A stretch of 25,899 nucleotides of DNA, taken from contig WJKT01000048.1 in assembly GCA_014728955.1 (NCBI GenBank), forward strand, positions 1-25,899, in the 5' to 3' direction. Below, piece after piece: positions 7,606-13,623 of the stretch (position 1 is the first letter of the stretch; each line of letters starts with the position of its first letter). This DNA comes from Candidatus Peregrinibacteria bacterium (GTDB taxonomy: Bacteria > Patescibacteriota > Gracilibacteria > UBA1369 > PNNO01). Below the pieces are notes generated by a model that was not told the origin of the DNA, made no database searches, and saw only the letters and a program-made list of their open reading frames with translations. The translations under genes were made by a program, and so were the position numbers.

Positions 7606-7703
7606 GTTTTATAAGCGGTTAATATGGTCTAAAGATCTTACTGGTGAAATCCTTTTGCAAAGGAGCCCTTAGACCTCTTTGTGTAACGTAAAAAACACGT
7701 TGC
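7606..7703 (-). promoter_or_regulatory. Structured 5' leader of the rplC operon
   Basis: The roughly 98 nt between the predicted transcription start and the rplC ATG can fold on the minus strand. An outer stem pairs GGTCTAA (7669-7675) with TTAGACC (7626-7632). Inside it is a 6-bp hairpin, TCCTTT/AAAGGA with a 3-nt loop (7650-7564 side: 7650-7664). A leader with closed multi-stem form ahead of rplC recalls ribosomal-protein autoregulatory leaders such as the L4-controlled S10 leader, but I cannot match it to a known family. The protein ligand, if any, is unknown. Confidence 0.45.
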
Positions 7704-7724
7704 CAGCAGAGTATAAGCAACGTG
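7690..7724 (-). terminator. Terminator of the unknown gene, overlapping the rplC promoter
   Basis: Read on the minus strand, CACGTTGC (7717-7724) pairs perfectly with GCAACGTG (7696-7703) across a 13-nt loop and is followed by six T. This is a rho-independent terminator 39 nt after the stop of the gene at 7763-8506. The -10 box of the rplC promoter lies in the hairpin loop, so the two signals share sequence. Confidence 0.75.
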
Positions 7725-7738
7725 CTTTTATAAGTCAA
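7710..7738 (-). promoter_or_regulatory. Sigma70-like promoter for rplC operon
   Basis: On the minus strand TTGACT (7733-7738) is followed after 17 nt by TATACT (7710-7715), each matching the consensus at five of six bases with ideal spacing. Transcription would start near 7703, giving a leader of about 98 nt before rplC. It explains how the main S10/spc string is expressed although rpsJ is separated from it. Confidence 0.75.
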
Positions 7739-7762
7739 GCACTTTTTTGTTTTATATGCGCT

Positions 7763-8506
7763 TTATCGTGAAGCTAAGCGTTCAGGTTTTTTATATCGAA
7801 GAATATTTTCGACAATCTTTTTTCTGCGTTGTGCAGGTTTGATGACTTTAGCGGTTTTTTCAACGTCGTTTGTTTCCGCTTTTACTTCATTACTACCCGC
7901 TTTTACTTGAATACCGGTTCCGGCTAAAATCCTTTTGAACTTTGGTAGATATTTTTTAATGACAGATTGTCTGTTGTTTTTTGTTGATCCGCTTTCCGCA
8001 TCAATAGACTGAATTGCATGAGAATTAATAACTTTTGTAATAGCATCGGTTACATTTTTTTGGAATCTTGATACAAGTTTTTTCATTTTGCTCAATTCTT
8101 CTTTTGAAGTACTTGCATCTTCAACAGCTTTCTGCATGAACTGCTTAAGCTGTCTTCGTAGATTTCGGTTTCTTCGCGGATTAAAAAATTTCATAATTGA
8201 TCGTGCTTGTTTTTTAATGTCGCTTCTGGAAAGCTTGTAATTGTTTTCTTTGGCATAATTCTTAAGCCATCGAGAAAGGGTCTTTGCTTTTTGTCTACCG
8301 CTACTATTAATGAAGGCTACAAGACGATTGGGGTTGACGGTAACTTCATCCCCGCTTTCATTTACTTTGAATAGCTTTTTAGCAAATTCATAGCTCATCT
8401 CTTTTGTGTCCGGCATTTCTGCCGCTGTTTTCATTTTCTCATGTGCTCCTGAGGTTTCGGGGCCGCTCATGAATACTAAGCGATGTTCGGTAAATACATT
8501 TTTCAT
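7763..8506 (-). CDS. Basic protein of unknown function inserted between rpsJ and rplC
   Basis: I do not recognise this 247-residue protein. It is strongly basic and mostly helical in appearance, with lysine/arginine-rich segments such as FNPRRNRNLRRQLKQF (about residues 108-123) and a KPAQRRKKIVENILRYKKPE C-terminal end. There is no signal peptide, membrane segment, cysteine motif or nucleotide-binding motif that I can see. Its charge fits a nucleic-acid- or ribosome-associated role, but that is only inference. The start at 8506 is the first ATG and follows a good promoter; an internal ATG near 8470 is an alternative. It has its own promoter and terminator, so it is not simply part of the ribosomal operon. 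Confidence 0.8.
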   Translation of the reverse strand: MKNVFTEHRLVFMSGPETSGAHEKMKTAAEMPDTKEMSYEFAKKLFKVNESGDEVTVNPNRLVAFINSSGRQKAKTLSRWLKNYAKENNYKLSRSDIKKQARSIMKFFNPRRNRNLRRQLKQFMQKAVEDASTSKEELSKMKKLVSRFQKNVTDAITKVINSHAIQSIDAESGSTKNNRQSVIKKYLPKFKRILAGTGIQVKAGSNEVKAETNDVEKTAKVIKPAQRRKKIVENILRYKKPERLASR

Positions 8507-8534
8507 TTTTATTTTTGTTAAAATCCATTAGTAT

Positions 8535-8563
8535 ATTGTACCAGAAATACGGTTTGTTAACAA
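8535..8563 (-). promoter_or_regulatory. Promoter for the unknown basic protein
   Basis: On the minus strand TTGTTA (8558-8563) lies 17 nt before TACAAT (8535-8540), which is preceded by TG-n, an extended -10. The -35 is part of the perfect palindrome TTGTTAACAA (8554-8563). Transcription would start about 20-25 nt before the ATG at 8506. The region is shared with the divergent gene at 8578, for which I see no equally good promoter. Confidence 0.6.
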
Positions 8564-8577
8564 TATTCTTCAGGGTC

Positions 8578-9234
8578 ATGCGTATTTTTACAAAGAAAAA
8601 TTGGACTATCTTTCTTGCGGCGCTCTTGGTGATTATAGGTATCAATGCCTTGCTTCTTGTTCATATACATAACGATAGTGCAGCTTACATATATAGCTAT
8701 GAAGACGTTGATGCTGTCCCATCAAAACCTGTGGCGATTGTTTTTGGGGCCTCGGTTAATCCAAATACACAACTGCCGAGTGATATCTTGCGAGATAGGA
8801 TAGTGACCGCTATTGATCTTTATAATAATGGGAAGGTTGAGAAGATAATTATGTCAGGGGATAACAGGGTTACTCATTATAATGAGCCAATTGTTATGCA
8901 ACGGTATGCGGAGCTACTTTCTGTGCCGGAAGAAGACGTGGTGATGGATTTTGCAGGAAGAAGGACGTACGACACCTGTTATCGTGCAAAAGAAATTTTT
9001 CAGATAGAGGAAGCTATTTTAGTTACTCAGAAATACCATTTATATAGAGCTTTATATACATGTAATTCTTTGGGGTTAGATAGCGTAGGGGTATCTGCAA
9101 GTCGTCAGGAATATATTGGGCAAACTTGGTACGATATACGTGAAATACCCGCCACCCTTCTTGCATGGTGGCAGGTACATGTTACTCGTCCGAAACCTAT
9201 TCTTGGTGAAAAAGAAGAGGTGTTTGAAGATTAA
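8578..9234 (+). CDS. SanA/YdcF-like membrane-anchored protein (DUF218 family)
   Basis: The 218-residue product begins MRIFTKKNWTIFLAALLVII, a basic N-terminus then one membrane helix (about residues 10-30), with the rest probably outside the membrane. The DUF218 core follows: PVAIVFGASV, the KIIMSGDN strand, an acidic helix, GRRTYDTCYRAKEIF and AILVTQKYHLYRALYTCNSLG, as in SanA. SanA in enterobacteria affects envelope barrier function and vancomycin sensitivity; the biochemical activity is not settled. I chose ATG 8578 because the longer TTG-initiated frame from 8515 would run through the divergent promoter. It is convergent with rpsJ, their stops 7 nt apart, and interrupts the S10 cluster on the opposite strand. 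Confidence 0.88.
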   Translation: MRIFTKKNWTIFLAALLVIIGINALLLVHIHNDSAAYIYSYEDVDAVPSKPVAIVFGASVNPNTQLPSDILRDRIVTAIDLYNNGKVEKIIMSGDNRVTHYNEPIVMQRYAELLSVPEEDVVMDFAGRRTYDTCYRAKEIFQIEEAILVTQKYHLYRALYTCNSLGLDSVGVSASRQEYIGQTWYDIREIPATLLAWWQVHVTRPKPILGEKEEVFED

Positions 9235-9241
9235 TTTCTCT

Positions 9242-9565
9242 TTATGAGTTTACAAGCATCTTAATTTCGATATCTACACCAGCCGGTAGGCTTAGATTAG
9301 AAAGAGATTCGATTGTTTTTGGAGTGCTTTCAGAAATATCAATAAGTCTTTTGTGTGTTCGAATTTCAAATTGTTCTCGTGAAGTCTTGTGAACGAATGT
9401 AGATTTATTCACCGTGTATTTTTCAGTCTTTGTCGGTAATGGAATAGGACCGTTAATAATCGCTCCTGTTCGGATAGCAGTATCGATGATGAGCTTTGCA
9501 CTGTCATCAATAATTTTGTGGTCATACGCTCGCAATTTGATTCGGATTTTTTGCTTATTAGCCAT
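9242..9565 (-). CDS. rpsJ: 30S ribosomal protein S10
   Basis: S10 is in the small-subunit head and also binds NusB in transcription antitermination. The 107-residue protein contains KIRIKLRAYDHKIIDDSA, then TGAIINGPIPLPTKTEKYTV and FEIRTHKRLIDI, all diagnostic. Length is normal. It should head the S10 operon, but the next gene downstream is on the opposite strand, so here it is effectively a single-gene unit. It has its own promoter and a long structured leader. No terminator is visible between its stop and the convergent gene. Confidence 0.97.
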   Translation of the reverse strand: MANKQKIRIKLRAYDHKIIDDSAKLIIDTAIRTGAIINGPIPLPTKTEKYTVNKSTFVHKTSREQFEIRTHKRLIDISESTPKTIESLSNLSLPAGVDIEIKMLVNS

Positions 9566-9718
9566 TTTTATGAGTGGTTAGATAAAATACCGAGAGTGCA
9601 ACTCCCGGCTTCATTTGCTTGAGAATGATTATAGAAATGCTTCCGGGTTTTTCCGCCTTCCGTTTTGCGGAGGGCGAAGTGCTTCTTAAAAACAAGAAGC
9701 AACTCTTTTCTTTGTTGC
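9566..9718 (-). promoter_or_regulatory. Structured 5' leader of rpsJ
   Basis: About 150 nt separate the predicted transcription start from the rpsJ ATG. On the minus strand it can form three hairpins in order: GCTTCTT/AAGAAGC (9681-9700, perfect 7 bp); a GC-rich stem around 9654-9676 (CGCC..TCCG with CGGA..GGCG, one mismatch); and CCGGGAGT/ACTCTCGG with a 3-nt loop (9590-9608). The last is fully paired only as minus-strand RNA, because it needs a G-U pair that becomes A-C on the plus strand. No ORF of note lies here. It may be a ribosomal-protein leader; the ligand is unknown. Confidence 0.5.
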
Positions 9719-9724
9719 TCCACT

Positions 9725-9752
9725 ATTGTAGGGAAAAAATGATGGAAGTCAA
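9725..9752 (-). promoter_or_regulatory. Sigma70-like promoter for rpsJ
   Basis: On the minus strand TTGACT (9747-9752) precedes TACAAT (9725-9730) by 16 nt. Both boxes match the consensus at five of six positions. It begins immediately after the T-run of the tuf terminator, which supports a true transcript boundary here. The start would be near 9718. Confidence 0.75.
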
Positions 9753-9757
9753 GGAAT

Positions 9758-9789
9758 AAAAAAAGCCCCACCCATGCGGGCGAGGCTTT
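9758..9789 (-). terminator. Rho-independent terminator of tuf
   Basis: On the minus strand AAAGCCTCGCCC (9778-9789) pairs with GGGTGGGGCTTT (9762-9773) over a 4-nt loop, with two G-U pairs, and runs into seven T (9758-9764). It lies 20 nt after the tuf stop. Confidence 0.88.
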
Positions 9790-9808
9790 CGACTAGGACT
9801 ATATGTGA

Positions 9809-11002
9809 TTACCCGGTAATCTTCGATACAACACCTGCTCCAACGGTTCGTCCTCCTTCACGGATCGCAAATCGTTGTCCTTCATCAAGGGCGATAGGTG
9901 TTCCAAGTTCAACTTTCATCTTTACGTTATCTCCTGGCATTACCATTTCTACGTCAGCAGGTAGTTCGATTGAACCGGTTACATCGGTAGTTCGGATATA
10001 GAATTGAGGTTTATACCCTTTAAAGAATGGAGTATGTCTTCCACCTTCTTCTTTGGTAAGGATGTATACTTCGGCATCGAATTTAGTGTGTGGTTTAATT
10101 GTTCCCGGTTTTGCAAGAACTTGTCCACGTTCAATTTCATCACGTTCAATACCACGAAGTAGGACACCAACGTTATCACCAGCACGTCCTTCATCAAGAA
10201 GTTTCTTGAACATTTCAACACCGGTAACAACTACTTTTCGTGTATCTTTTACACCCACAATTTCTACTTCATCATTTACTTTTACAATACCTGTTTCGAC
10301 TCTTCCTGTAGCAACTGTTCCACGACCTTTAATTGAGAATACATCTTCAACCGGCATGAGGAAATCTTTATCGATTTCACGTTTTGGTTCCGGAATATAT
10401 TCATCAAGTGTCTTTAAAAGTTCTTTAATTGGTTCTGCATCAGCTCCTGTTGGGTCTTCGAGTGCTTTTAGTGCAGATCCTTTAATAATAGGCACTTCGT
10501 CTCCAGGATATTCATATTTTGTAAGTAGTTCACGTACTTCCATTTCCGCAAGTTCCGCAACTTCAGGATCAGCTTGATCCATTTTATTAAGGAAAACAAC
10601 GATATACGGTACATTTACCTGATGTGCAAGAAGGATATGCTCACGTGTTTGCGGCATAGGTCCGTCTGCAGCAGATACTACCAAAATAGCACCATCCATT
10701 TGCGCAGCACCGGTAATCATGTTTTTAACGTAGTCGGCATGTCCCGGACAGTCTACGTGTGCGTAGTGTCTTTTATCTGTTTGATACTCTTGGTGTGATG
10801 TTGCGATCGTAATTCCTCGTTCTTTTTCTTCAGGAGCATTATCAATTTGGTCGAATGCAACCGCCTTGTTGCTCTCTGCGTTTTGTGCCGCAGAAACTGC
10901 GGTAATTGCAGCAGTTAATGTTGTTTTACCATGGTCTACGTGCCCGATGGTTCCCACATTAACGTGAGGCTTTGAACGATCAAACTTTTCTTGTTCAGCC
11001 AT
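9809..11002 (-). CDS. tuf: Elongation factor Tu
   Basis: EF-Tu is the GTPase that brings aminoacyl-tRNA to the ribosomal A site. The 397-residue protein has all G-domain motifs: GHVDHGKTTLT (G1, about residues 19-29), RGITIATSH (G2), DCPGHADYVKNM (G3), NKMDQAD (G4, with Met in place of the common Cys or Val) and GSALKALE (G5). Domains 2 and 3 follow with GRGTVATGRVE and the C-terminal GGRTVGAGVVSKI. It lies 111 nt after fusA. A terminator 20 nt downstream ends the transcript. No Shine-Dalgarno precedes the ATG. Confidence 0.98.
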   Translation of the reverse strand: MAEQEKFDRSKPHVNVGTIGHVDHGKTTLTAAITAVSAAQNAESNKAVAFDQIDNAPEEKERGITIATSHQEYQTDKRHYAHVDCPGHADYVKNMITGAAQMDGAILVVSAADGPMPQTREHILLAHQVNVPYIVVFLNKMDQADPEVAELAEMEVRELLTKYEYPGDEVPIIKGSALKALEDPTGADAEPIKELLKTLDEYIPEPKREIDKDFLMPVEDVFSIKGRGTVATGRVETGIVKVNDEVEIVGVKDTRKVVVTGVEMFKKLLDEGRAGDNVGVLLRGIERDEIERGQVLAKPGTIKPHTKFDAEVYILTKEEGGRHTPFFKGYKPQFYIRTTDVTGSIELPADVEMVMPGDNVKMKVELGTPIALDEGQRFAIREGGRTVGAGVVSKITG

Positions 11003-11059
11003 ACGATTTGGTTATTAAGTATAAGTTATATTGTGCGGGGTTATCCCAAACGCTAACAG

Positions 11060-11088
11060 ATAGTATCGAAATTGACTTTTAAATGCAA
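11060..11088 (-). promoter_or_regulatory. Candidate promoter between fusA and tuf
   Basis: On the minus strand TTGCAT (11083-11088) is followed after 17 nt by TACTAT (11060-11065). Each is a four-of-six match. The 111-nt gap has no terminator, so tuf is probably read from fusA as well, with this as an added start. Confidence 0.35.
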
Positions 11089-11113
11089 GCTGTTTTTTAC
11101 GATTTTGGTATAT

Positions 11114-13195
11114 TTATGCTCGTTTTGTACCACCACGTTCGGCAACCACTTTTTCTTCAACATTCTTCGGTACTTTGGCGTAATGACCAAATTCCATTGT
11201 TGAGGTTGCTCGGCCTTGCGTCATAGAACGCAGATCGGTGGTATATCCGAACATTTCCGATAACGGTACTTCAGCTTTAATAAATTTGGCCTTCCCTCGG
11301 TCGCCGCTTTCGCTGATTTGTCCTCGTCTTGAACTTAGATTCCCCATAACATCACCAAAATAATCTTCCGGCGTTACCACTTCAACATTCATGATCGGTT
11401 CAAGAAGTACCGGGTTTGCTTTTTTGGCTGCATTCTGGAAACAAATTGAACCGGCAATTTTAAAGGCCATTTCAGAAGAATCGACATCATGGTATGAGCC
11501 GTCATAGAGTTCTGCTTTGATATCAACCATTGGATAGCCGGCAATGACACCTCGTGACATTGCTTCTTCGACACCTTTGTTAACCGGCTGGATATATTCC
11601 TTCGGTATTTTTCCTCCAACAATACTGTCGACAAACTCATATCCTTTGCCGGGTTCTTGTGGAGAAAAGCGCATAACAACGTGACCGTATTGTCCTCGTC
11701 CACCTGATTGTTTTGCATATTTTTCTTCCATTTCCACTTCTTTTTGAATTGTTTCACGGTAAGCAACCTGCGGTTGACCAATATTCGCTTCCACTTTGAA
11801 TTCTCGTTTTAATCGATCAACAATAATTTCCAAATGAAGCTCTCCCATACCTGAAATAATGGTTTGTGCCGTTTCTTCATCGGTATAGGTTTGGAATGTT
11901 GGATCTTCTTCTGAAAGTTTTTGAAGAGCAATTCCCATTTTTTCTTGATCAGCTTTGGTTTTCGGTTCAATAGCAATCGAAATAACCGGTGTAGGGAATT
12001 CAATCGATTCCAATACAACCGGATGTCCATCTTCACATAGTGTATTACCGGTCATGGTATTTTTTAGTCCGACCGTAGCTGCAATATCACCGGCTTTCAC
12101 TTCTTTTATCTCTTCACGACTATTTGCATGCATCTGCAAGATACGACCTACACGTTCTTTTTGTCCTGTTGTTGAATTATATACATAGCTTCCTGCGGAA
12201 AGTTTTCCACTGTAAACACGGAAGAAACATAATTTTCCAACATACGGATCGGTTGCGATTTTAAACGCCAATGCGGCAAACGGTTTGCTTTCGTCTGCTT
12301 CTCGCACTTCTTCTGCTTCGGTTTCCGGGTTAACTCCTTTAATCGGTGGAATGTCGAGTGGAGAAGGTAGGTATTCTTGCACGGCATCAAGCATGAGCTG
12401 CACTCCTTTGTTTTGTAGTGCGGTTCCGCATAGTACCGGGTATATTTCATTATTAATGGTTCCTTTTCGAATTGCTCGTTTTATATCATCCAGGCTGTAC
12501 TCTTTTCCTTCAAGGTATTTTTCCATAAGATCATCGTCGCATTCGGCAGCGTGTTCGATAAGAATGTTTCTGTATTCTTCAACTTTTCCTTTGAGATCTT
12601 CCGGGATATCTATTTCTTCAACTTTTTCACCAAATTTCCCTTCAAATTTGTATGCTTTTTGTTCAAGTAGATCGATGATACCTGAAAAATCACTTTCTGC
12701 ACCGATAGGAAGTTGTATTGCTACCGCTTTGTCATTAAGTCGTTCATGAATCGATTCCAAACTCATATAAAAATCCGCTCCCATTTTGTCCATCTTATTA
12801 ACAAAGGCCATACGAGGAACATTGTATTTATCAGCTTGTCGCCATACGGTTTCAGATTGAGGTTCTACACCTTGTGAACCGTCAAAGACAATGACACCAC
12901 CATCAAGAACACGAAGTGAACGTTCCACTTCTGCGGTAAAATCTACGTGTCCCGGTGTGTCGATAATATTAATTCGTACATCTTTCCAGAAACAGGTGGT
13001 CGCAGCGGAAGTAATAGTAATACCACGTTCTTTTTCTTGTTCCATCCAGTCCATATCAGCGGCACCTTCATGTGTTTCGCCAATTTTATGTTTCTTTCCG
13101 GTATAGAAAAGAATACGTTCGGTTACTGTTGTTTTCCCCGCATCAATATGGGCGATAATACCAATATTACGGAGTTTTCTGAGATCGTCAGTCAT
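11114..13195 (-). CDS. fusA: Elongation factor G
   Basis: EF-G is the GTPase that drives tRNA-mRNA translocation. The 693-residue product is of standard length. Motifs are AHIDAGKTTVTERIL (G1, about residues 15-29), KERGITITSAATT (G2), DTPGHVDFTAEVERSL (G3), NKMDKMGADF (G4) and CGTALQNKGVQ (G5). Domain IV shows GGRGQYGHVVMRF and the SRRGQI segment, and domain V ends with TDLRSMTQGRATSTMEFGHY. In standard clusters fusA directly follows rpsG; here a plus-strand block separates them and fusA has its own strong promoter. The ATG at 13195 has no Shine-Dalgarno. Confidence 0.98.
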   Translation of the reverse strand: MTDDLRKLRNIGIIAHIDAGKTTVTERILFYTGKKHKIGETHEGAADMDWMEQEKERGITITSAATTCFWKDVRINIIDTPGHVDFTAEVERSLRVLDGGVIVFDGSQGVEPQSETVWRQADKYNVPRMAFVNKMDKMGADFYMSLESIHERLNDKAVAIQLPIGAESDFSGIIDLLEQKAYKFEGKFGEKVEEIDIPEDLKGKVEEYRNILIEHAAECDDDLMEKYLEGKEYSLDDIKRAIRKGTINNEIYPVLCGTALQNKGVQLMLDAVQEYLPSPLDIPPIKGVNPETEAEEVREADESKPFAALAFKIATDPYVGKLCFFRVYSGKLSAGSYVYNSTTGQKERVGRILQMHANSREEIKEVKAGDIAATVGLKNTMTGNTLCEDGHPVVLESIEFPTPVISIAIEPKTKADQEKMGIALQKLSEEDPTFQTYTDEETAQTIISGMGELHLEIIVDRLKREFKVEANIGQPQVAYRETIQKEVEMEEKYAKQSGGRGQYGHVVMRFSPQEPGKGYEFVDSIVGGKIPKEYIQPVNKGVEEAMSRGVIAGYPMVDIKAELYDGSYHDVDSSEMAFKIAGSICFQNAAKKANPVLLEPIMNVEVVTPEDYFGDVMGNLSSRRGQISESGDRGKAKFIKAEVPLSEMFGYTTDLRSMTQGRATSTMEFGHYAKVPKNVEEKVVAERGGTKRA

Positions 13196-13225
13196 GAGTC
13201 TGAGTTAAGTTGTCAATAAAAATGA

Positions 13226-13248
13226 GCGAATCACGTGGTGGTGATCGC
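13226..13248 (-). promoter_or_regulatory. 5'-end hairpin in the fusA leader
   Basis: On the minus strand GCGATCAC (13241-13248) pairs with GTGATTCGC (13226-13234) with one bulged T and a 6-nt loop. The predicted fusA transcription start is at about 13249, so the mRNA would begin with this hairpin, a common way to protect a 5' end. About 30 unpaired nt then lead to the ATG. Confidence 0.4.
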
Positions 13249-13255
13249 CAGAGGT

Positions 13256-13283
13256 ATTATAGGAATTTACTAAGGAAAGTCAA
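13256..13283 (-). promoter_or_regulatory. Strong promoter for fusA(-tuf)
   Basis: On the minus strand TTGACT (13278-13283) lies 16 nt before a perfect TATAAT (13256-13261). The start would be near 13249, about 54 nt before the fusA ATG. It is back to back with the plus-strand promoter whose -35 begins 18 nt away at 13302. Confidence 0.82.
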
Positions 13284-13301
13284 TGGATACTGATCTTGAA
13301 A

Positions 13302-13329
13302 TTGACAAGATTTGCTTTTGATGCATAAT
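13302..13329 (+). promoter_or_regulatory. Promoter of the small plus-strand transcription unit
   Basis: A perfect TTGACA (13302-13307) is followed after 16 nt by CATAAT (13324-13329), a five-of-six match. Transcription would begin near 13336, and the terminator at 13529-13572 would end a transcript of roughly 235 nt. With no large gene between, this promoter appears to serve the small unit alone. Confidence 0.7.
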
Positions 13330-13370
13330 GAAGTGGTTGAAGAATCCACCGTTGGTGAGAACATTCACAT

Positions 13371-13391
13371 GGTTGTTATGCGATAACAACC
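13371..13391 (+). promoter_or_regulatory. Perfect hairpin immediately before the ribosome binding site
   Basis: GGTTGTTAT (13371-13379) and ATAACAACC (13383-13391) form a perfect 9-bp stem with loop GCG. The stem ends one base before the AAAGGAG ribosome binding site (13393-13399). It could set ribosome access or mRNA stability, or as DNA it could be a repressor operator. Confidence 0.5.
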
Positions 13392-13406
13392 GAAAGGAGA
13401 GAGCGA

Positions 13407-13505
13407 ATGATATGGCTCAAGTACGTGGCGGCAATGCTGCTTGTAACCGCGCCCTATTGGGGGCTTGGCGTGATCGCTCTGGTAACCAGAGCGCGTGAAC
13501 CGTAA
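13407..13505 (+). CDS. Putative 32-residue hydrophobic micropeptide
   Basis: The ORF starts at ATG 13407, 7 nt after AAAGGAG (13393-13399), a textbook ribosome binding site and the only clear one in the window. It begins MIWLKYVAAMLLVTAPYW, continues with GLGVIALVT and ends RAREP: a short N-terminus with one lysine, one membrane-spanning hydrophobic stretch and a basic end, as in small membrane proteins and some type I toxins. Its 99 nt are 57% GC (third positions about 64%), clearly above the AT-rich neighbours. It has its own promoter and terminator. I do not recognise a family. A perfect hairpin at 13475-13493 lies inside the ORF, so a structured non-coding RNA with an incidental ORF is the main alternative. 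Confidence 0.5.
   Translation: MIWLKYVAAMLLVTAPYWGLGVIALVTRAREP
13475..13493 (+). other. Perfect 8-bp hairpin inside the small ORF
   Basis: CGCTCTGG (13475-13482) pairs fully with CCAGAGCG (13486-13493) around loop TAA. With the hairpin at 13371 and the terminator it gives the roughly 235-nt transcript at least three stems. In a coding region this could be chance or a sign of RNA-level function. Confidence 0.45.
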
Positions 13506-13528
13506 CGCTATTGCCTATCCGAATCTCC

Positions 13529-13572
13529 ATGCCCATCAAAACGTTTTATGCGTTGTTGGTGGGCATTTTTTC
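13529..13572 (+). terminator. Rho-independent terminator of the small unit
   Basis: ATGCCCATCAAAACG (13529-13543) pairs with CGTTGTTGGTGGGCAT (13551-13566) with one bulge and one G-U pair, leaving a 7-nt loop, and is followed by a T-run. It lies 24 nt after the small ORF's stop and before the promoter of the next gene, so it isolates the unit. Confidence 0.88.
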
Positions 13573-13606
13573 TATACGTCAACGGTCTTTTGTAATTCTG
13601 CGTGAA

Positions 13607-13615
13607 TGGTATACT
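13607..13615 (+). promoter_or_regulatory. Extended -10 promoter of the SLH/propeller gene
   Basis: TGG followed by TATACT (13610-13615) is an extended -10 element; the region 16 nt upstream (TTTTGT) is a poor -35. Transcription would start near 13622-13624, almost on the ATG at 13624, suggesting a leaderless or nearly leaderless mRNA. Confidence 0.5.
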
Positions 13616-13623
13616 TATACAAG

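Noticed and set aside
8515..8577. TTG-initiated extension of the SanA-like gene
   Set aside because: It runs through the divergent promoter at 8535-8563, and ATG 8578 gives a proper basic N-terminus and membrane anchor.
13606..13623. ATG 13606 as the start of the surface protein
   Set aside because: It overlaps the extended -10 element, so it would not be in the mRNA from that promoter; ATG 13624 gives a good signal peptide.
13336..13623. Small ORF plus terminator as an attenuator for the surface protein gene
   Set aside because: The downstream gene has its own extended -10 after the terminator, and I see no alternative antiterminator pairing; not excluded, but less simple than a separate unit.
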